Of a stretch of DNA of 64,000 nt, positions 60,090 to 64,000 are shown piece after piece. The translations under genes and the position numbers were made by a program. The notes beneath the pieces are model-generated. The model did no database searches. It saw only the letters and a program-made list of their open reading frames with translations, and was not told the DNA's origin. Each line of letters opens with the position of its first letter. Position 1 is the stretch's first letter. This DNA comes from Eubacterium sp. AF36-5BH (GTDB lineage Bacteria > Bacillota > Clostridia > Lachnospirales > Lachnospiraceae): the NCBI RefSeq assembly GCF_003460505.1, contig NZ_QTVG01000001.1, forward strand, positions 248,001 through 312,000. The letters are read 5' to 3'.

Positions 60090-61109
60090 TTATCTATTCT
60101 CATACATTTCTTTATAATAATTCTGATATTCACCTGAAATAATTGTCTTCCACCACTCCTTATTATCTAAATACCACTGAATAGTCTTTTTAATTCCGTC
60201 TTCAAATTTTGTTTCAGGAAGCCAACCTAATTCATTATGGATTTTTGTTGGATCAATAGCATAGCGCATATCATGCCCTTTTCTATCTGTAACGTAAGTA
60301 ATCAAGCTTTCAGGTTTTCCAAGCTCCTTGCATATAATTTTTACAATGTCTATGTTCTTCATTTCATTATGACCACCTACATTGTAAACCTCGCCTACTC
60401 TACCATTTCTAATAATTAAATCAATTGCTCGACAATGATCTTCAACATATAACCAATCACGCACATTTAATCCCTCACCATATACTGGTAAAGGTTTATC
60501 TGCCAACGCATTTGCTATCATTAATGGTATCAATTTTTCTGGAAAATGATATGGGCCATAGTTATTAGAGCAACGACTAATTGTCACCGGAAGTCCATAT
60601 GTTCTATGATATGCAAGAACAAGTAAATCCGCTGCAGCCTTAGAGCTACTATATGGGGAACTTGTATGAATTGGTGTTTCTTCAGTAAAAAATAAATCAG
60701 GTCTGTCTAATGGCAAATCTCCATAAACTTCATCTGTACTTACCTGATGATATCTCTTTATTCCATACTTTCTACAAGCATCCATCATTACCGCTGTTCC
60801 CTTAATATTTGTATCTAAAAATACTTCCGGATTTTCAATTGAACGGTCTACATGTGATTCTGCTGCGAAATTCACAACTATATCAGGATGTTCTTCCTCA
60901 AATAGCTTATAAATCTCCTCCCTGTCACATATATCAATTTTACAAAAACGGAAATTAGGATTATCCATAACCGGTTCAAGTGTAGATAAATTTCCAGCAT
61001 ATGTAAGTTTGTCTACGCAAACAATTCTATCTTCCGGATGTTCTTTTAACATATAAAAAATAAAATTACTTCCAATGAACCCTGCTCCACCTGTCACAAT
61101 AATTGTCAT
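60090..61109 (-). CDS. rmlB: dTDP-glucose 4,6-dehydratase RmlB
   Basis: About 339 residues from the ATG at 61109, with GGAGG 7 bp upstream; the frame reads back to 61154. An extended [14 protein letters not shown] (NAD binding), [21 protein letters not shown] and the catalytic [11 protein letters not shown]. Converts dTDP-glucose to dTDP-4-keto-6-deoxyglucose. No rmlC or rmlD is seen, so the keto sugar probably feeds the DegT aminotransferase instead of rhamnose. Confidence 0.97.
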   Translation of the reverse strand: MTIIVTGGAGFIGSNFIFYMLKEHPEDRIVCVDKLTYAGNLSTLEPVMDNPNFRFCKIDICDREEIYKLFEEEHPDIVVNFAAESHVDRSIENPEVFLDTNIKGTAVMMDACRKYGIKRYHQVSTDEVYGDLPLDRPDLFFTEETPIHTSSPYSSSKAAADLLVLAYHRTYGLPVTISRCSNNYGPYHFPEKLIPLMIANALADKPLPVYGEGLNVRDWLYVEDHCRAIDLIIRNGRVGEVYNVGGHNEMKNIDIVKIICKELGKPESLITYVTDRKGHDMRYAIDPTKIHNELGWLPETKFEDGIKKTIQWYLDNKEWWKTIISGEYQNYYKEMYENR

Positions 61110-61265
61110 TTTATTTCCTCCAAAACATAATAATTTTCTCTTTAATCTTTTCATATTTTAACACGAATACTATTAAGTGGCAACACATCTTACATTATTA
61201 AAAAAGCACATAACTTACATTGTTTTGGAAAACTGCTCCTCTTGCTTTACCTGAAATCAGTCCAT

Positions 61266-62978
61266 TTAACTTCTTGTTAATATAAGAAAACTGTTAAAAA
61301 CATCCACCTCGCCATACCCCCACTGTCTGTTTGGATAGTCTATATTCCTTCCTCGCCTTGCTCCCCTAATTAAATAATTCTTCACCGATATTCCATTCAT
61401 ATAAGGATCATTGCCATTTACCATTCCCCACTGAAACATTTGTGCGCAACAACCGGCAACCAAAGCTGTACTTACCGAAGTCCCTGTTTTTCTTGTAAAA
61501 CCACCCTGTAGTATTGCCTCTCTTCCCACAGTCGGTCCAAAAACATTTACCGCAGGTGCTACCATGTCAGGCTTCACTCTATCGTCAATTGTAAAGCCCC
61601 TTCCGGATTTGCTGTAAATACTATTGGCAAAATTATCATATCCCCCTACCGATATAACTCCTGTGGCACTTGATGGAACTGTCAGCGTCGTGTCAGGATT
61701 AGGTTTTAGAAAATAAGTATCATTAACCATATACTGCCTTAAATTTGTCCATATATTAAACTCGCCATTAAGAATATTACTTCCATAAACTTTTATGGTC
61801 CAAATGCCTGGTGTTGGATTTATCACTCTCATAAAAATAAGTTCTTTTCCACTACCGAATTCCACAAGTTTGTAAAAAACCTCAATTACAGTATTTTCCA
61901 AAAGGAAACTTACTCGCTCACTTGTGCCCTTTCTTGAGGGGATTCTTGGAATGTTTTCTCCCAATGGAGAAGTAAATCCTACCGAAAAAATATCCGGGGA
62001 ATTTGCCCACAATTCCAAAACAAAACCTCTGGCATTTTCACCTACCTGTATTTCCACATCGTCTGTTTCATCCTCTAAGATTTTCCCTTGATAGTGCAAA
62101 CGTTCATTACTTTCATTTCCTGTAGGAACAACAACACATTCACCAATGTATTTTCCTAAATCGCTTAAAAATCTTGCCCCCGGTGTTCCTCCTGCCCTAT
62201 CACCATTAGCACTCCCCAGTCCAAGCACAATTACAAGTGGCATATCATATTTAATTCTAAGGCTCCTTAAATAAGCTGCCGCCAGCATAATGTCATTTTC
62301 CTGAAAAGCGATTTCATCATTTTCAACTAAATAGTATTCCTTTAAATATCTTTTTGCCGGTTTTAATTTAACCATGGCAATTACACTTTCCGGTGCACTT
62401 CCAATAAAATCCTGCTGCTCATTATAACTTCCGCAGGCAACACCAGCCAAAAAAGTTCCATGACCGTTTTCATCTGTATGGTTGACAATTTCCAACGGAT
62501 TCTCATTTTCTAAAGCTTCGTTTATTTCCTCCATACCATATTCCGTTCCATATAAAAAACCTTCAGGTGGATTCCCGCTATTAACGGTTTGATCCCATAT
62601 ATTAATTATCCTTGTTCTTCCAACGGAATTTTTAAAAGCATCATTTGTATACTCAATCCCCGTATCAATAAAACCAACTATCACGCCTCTCCCCGTCAGT
62701 TCAAAACCTGTCTGATTTTGCAGTCTTACTGCACCCGTTGCAGAAACGGAAGTAGAATCCATTAAGCCGTACAATTTTGGTATTGCCGTATAAGGATAGT
62801 CCCGTTGTTCAAAACCGGCTACGTTTTCCAAGTTCTCATTTACTACAAAATATCTATCCCCAATTATTTGTGGACAGTAGTCCCTGTATTGTTCAATTGC
62901 ATTTTCTCCTCTACCATCAAACTCTACAATATAATCCCCATATTCCTCGGACATTATACGTTCTCTACAATCTGCCAT
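61266..62978 (-). CDS. Csp-family subtilisin-like protease (S8)
   Basis: A 570-residue protein without a signal peptide; GGGAG precedes the ATG. Catalytic triad: Asp in VGFIDTGIEY, His in NGHGTFLAGVACG, Ser in GTSVSTALVAG near residue 500, all intact. The long insert between His and Ser (about 310-430, jelly-roll-like) is typical of Csp-type clostridial proteases. Known: Csp proteases act in spore germination in Clostridium, but homologues occur in many non-sporulating Lachnospiraceae, so a spore role is not certain. Monocistronic. Confidence 0.9.
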   Translation of the reverse strand: MADCRERIMSEEYGDYIVEFDGRGENAIEQYRDYCPQIIGDRYFVVNENLENVAGFEQRDYPYTAIPKLYGLMDSTSVSATGAVRLQNQTGFELTGRGVIVGFIDTGIEYTNDAFKNSVGRTRIINIWDQTVNSGNPPEGFLYGTEYGMEEINEALENENPLEIVNHTDENGHGTFLAGVACGSYNEQQDFIGSAPESVIAMVKLKPAKRYLKEYYLVENDEIAFQENDIMLAAAYLRSLRIKYDMPLVIVLGLGSANGDRAGGTPGARFLSDLGKYIGECVVVPTGNESNERLHYQGKILEDETDDVEIQVGENARGFVLELWANSPDIFSVGFTSPLGENIPRIPSRKGTSERVSFLLENTVIEVFYKLVEFGSGKELIFMRVINPTPGIWTIKVYGSNILNGEFNIWTNLRQYMVNDTYFLKPNPDTTLTVPSSATGVISVGGYDNFANSIYSKSGRGFTIDDRVKPDMVAPAVNVFGPTVGREAILQGGFTRKTGTSVSTALVAGCCAQMFQWGMVNGNDPYMNGISVKNYLIRGARRGRNIDYPNRQWGYGEVDVFNSFLILTRS

Positions 62979-63054
62979 TGTAACTCCCTACATAAATAAT
63001 TCTTTACATTATATTTTCTAAAAAAACATTTATACATCCATATTTATGCAAAAA

Positions 63055-63085
63055 GAGCCATGGCAAATTACATTTGCCACAGCTC
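63055..63085 (-). terminator. Terminator of the right-edge LRR gene
   Basis: Minus strand: a 14-bp stem GAGCTGTGGCAAAT/ATTTGCCATGGCTC with one internal mismatch region, then TTTTTGC. Confidence 0.8.
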
Positions 63086-63097
63086 CATTGAATGTTT

Positions 63098-64000
63098 CTA
63101 TTTAAATAGAAATTCATTAGTTTTGCTCCACTTTGTGTAAATCTTTTTCTTGCCCTTGTACTTATATGCTCTTATTTTTATTTTGCACTTAGCTGCTGTT
63201 TTCACTTTCAGCTTCTTGGCTGTTGCAGTTATCTGCTTTCCAAGTTTAGTGTAAGCACCGACATACTGAGCTTTCTGATTAACCTTCAAAGTCTTTTTGC
63301 TCTTTTTAGTTTTTCCATAAACTGTTACCTGTACCTGATAGCCTTTAGCTCCTGAAACTGCATTCCATGTTGTACCATATAACAAATATGGTTTAATCTT
63401 ATTGAAGTTCGCCTTATATTTAATCTTAGTTGTGCTATCAAGTGCTTTCTCTTCAAGCTTTAAGCCCGGTTTCAAAGTGACACTGGCTATTTTTGTCTTA
63501 TGGAAAGCTCCTGCTTTAATAGTCTTTACACTCTTTAAATCAATCTTCTTAAGTGCCACACAATTTTCAAAAGCCTGCTCACCGATATCAGTTGCTTTTT
63601 CTAAATTAATTGTTGTCAATTTTTGATTTCCATAGAAAGCCATTTCGCCTACAGTTGCAATCTTGTCACCGACTACTTTCTTCAAATTTGTACATTCAAG
63701 AAATGTAAGTTCTCCAACCTTAGTAACATTATTCAAGTCAACTTCTTTTAACTTCTGGCAGCCACTGAAAATTGCATCGTCTAACTCAGTTATTTTTGCG
63801 GGTACCTTAAACTCTTCAATTTCACTTTTACGAAATGCTAATGCGTTGATTTTCTCAATATTATCATTTAAAGTAATATGGCTGATTTTTGCATCGTTAA
63901 ATGCATATTTCCCGATTTCTGTTACTTCCTTTGGTACTTCAAAAGTTCCTTCTTCATTCTTTGCTGCCGGATATAGTAATAGCTGTTTTCCATCTTTTGA
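63098..64000 (-). CDS. BspA-type LRR surface protein with C-terminal Fn3, truncated by right edge
   Basis: The frame is open from the window edge to the stop at 63098, about 300 visible residues. Six or so LRR_5/BspA repeats (EVTEIGKYAFNDAKISHITL, KVGELTFLECTNLKKV, DIGEQAFENCVALKKI) are followed by a lysine-rich Fn3-type domain (KGYQVQVTVYGK, KIRAYKYKGKKKIYTKW). The start and signal peptide are outside the window. BspA-like repeats are typical of adhesins. A TTG at 63736 is internal and not the start. Confidence 0.85.
   Translation of the reverse strand, partial: SKDGKQLLLYPAAKNEEGTFEVPKEVTEIGKYAFNDAKISHITLNDNIEKINALAFRKSEIEEFKVPAKITELDDAIFSGCQKLKEVDLNNVTKVGELTFLECTNLKKVVGDKIATVGEMAFYGNQKLTTINLEKATDIGEQAFENCVALKKIDLKSVKTIKAGAFHKTKIASVTLKPGLKLEEKALDSTTKIKYKANFNKIKPYLLYGTTWNAVSGAKGYQVQVTVYGKTKKSKKTLKVNQKAQYVGAYTKLGKQITATAKKLKVKTAAKCKIKIRAYKYKGKKKIYTKWSKTNEFLFK

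Noticed and set aside
1..64000. CRISPR arrays, tRNA or rRNA genes, integrase or transposase genes
   Set aside because: I looked for regular spacer-repeat units, CCA-ended cloverleaf regions and DDE or tyrosine-recombinase motifs in the translated frames and saw none.

Overview
The window reads as a chromosomal segment of a low-GC, strictly anaerobic Firmicute, most likely a gut Lachnospiraceae-type clostridium. The reasons are the AT-rich sequence, strong GGAGG-type ribosome sites, a complete [FeFe]-hydrogenase maturation set (hydE-hydG-hydF), a Csp-family subtilisin, a PdaB-type deacetylase and secreted proteins with Thr-rich linkers. No rRNA, tRNA, CRISPR array, transposase or prophage was seen. 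Nearly all genes are on the minus strand.

Layout. 1-12.4 kb is an extracellular region: a truncated secreted protein, acylphosphatase, a patatin-like lipase, a very large chitinase with three GH18 domains, an InlB-repeat/BNR protein and a WG-repeat/Fn3 protein. 12.7-17.7 kb holds a GtrA/GT2 pair, a MATE exporter, a PdaB-like deacetylase and a lipoprotein divergent from an XRE regulator. 18-24.5 kb holds a broken toxin-antitoxin remnant, then an envelope-sensing set (response regulator, histidine kinase, membrane protein, VanY-type carboxypeptidase), a PGRP-type amidase and an AIM24-like protein. 24.7-37 kb is the phosphate and hydrogenase region: flavin reductase, a Na/Pi transporter with its response regulator, hydEGF, and pstSCAB-phoU. 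37-44.8 kb has surface and housekeeping genes (BspA-type LRR protein, Fn3 protein, YqeY, YgiQ, a TPR/DUF4037/DUF4125 protein). 44.8-48 kb is a zinc-type ABC uptake operon led by its Fur-family regulator. 48-52 kb has a membrane protein, a HAD phosphatase and proS. 52-61 kb is a surface-polymer cluster: rmlB, a TagF-like polymerase, an ATP-grasp/HAD fusion, a DegT aminotransferase, a glycosyltransferase and rmlA. The right end has a Csp-type protease and a truncated LRR protein.

How the parts work together. Arrays of 11-bp repeats resembling PhoB/PhoP boxes lie before both the response regulator/NaPi operon and pstS, so the two phosphate loci are probably one regulon. Paired palindromes bracket the promoter of the Fur-type regulator and zinc operon. 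The polymer genes fit a route from glucose-1-phosphate through dTDP-4-keto-6-deoxyglucose to an amino sugar that is built into a phosphodiester polymer.

The most unusual items are a pstS whose two halves are swapped relative to the usual order, two copies of a direct-repeat site with LytTR-like spacing before two large secreted-protein genes, a frameshifted antitoxin with a truncated PIN toxin, a GC-richer structured repeat before the patatin gene, and the ATP-grasp/HAD fusion. All calls are from reading the sequence; no database search was run.
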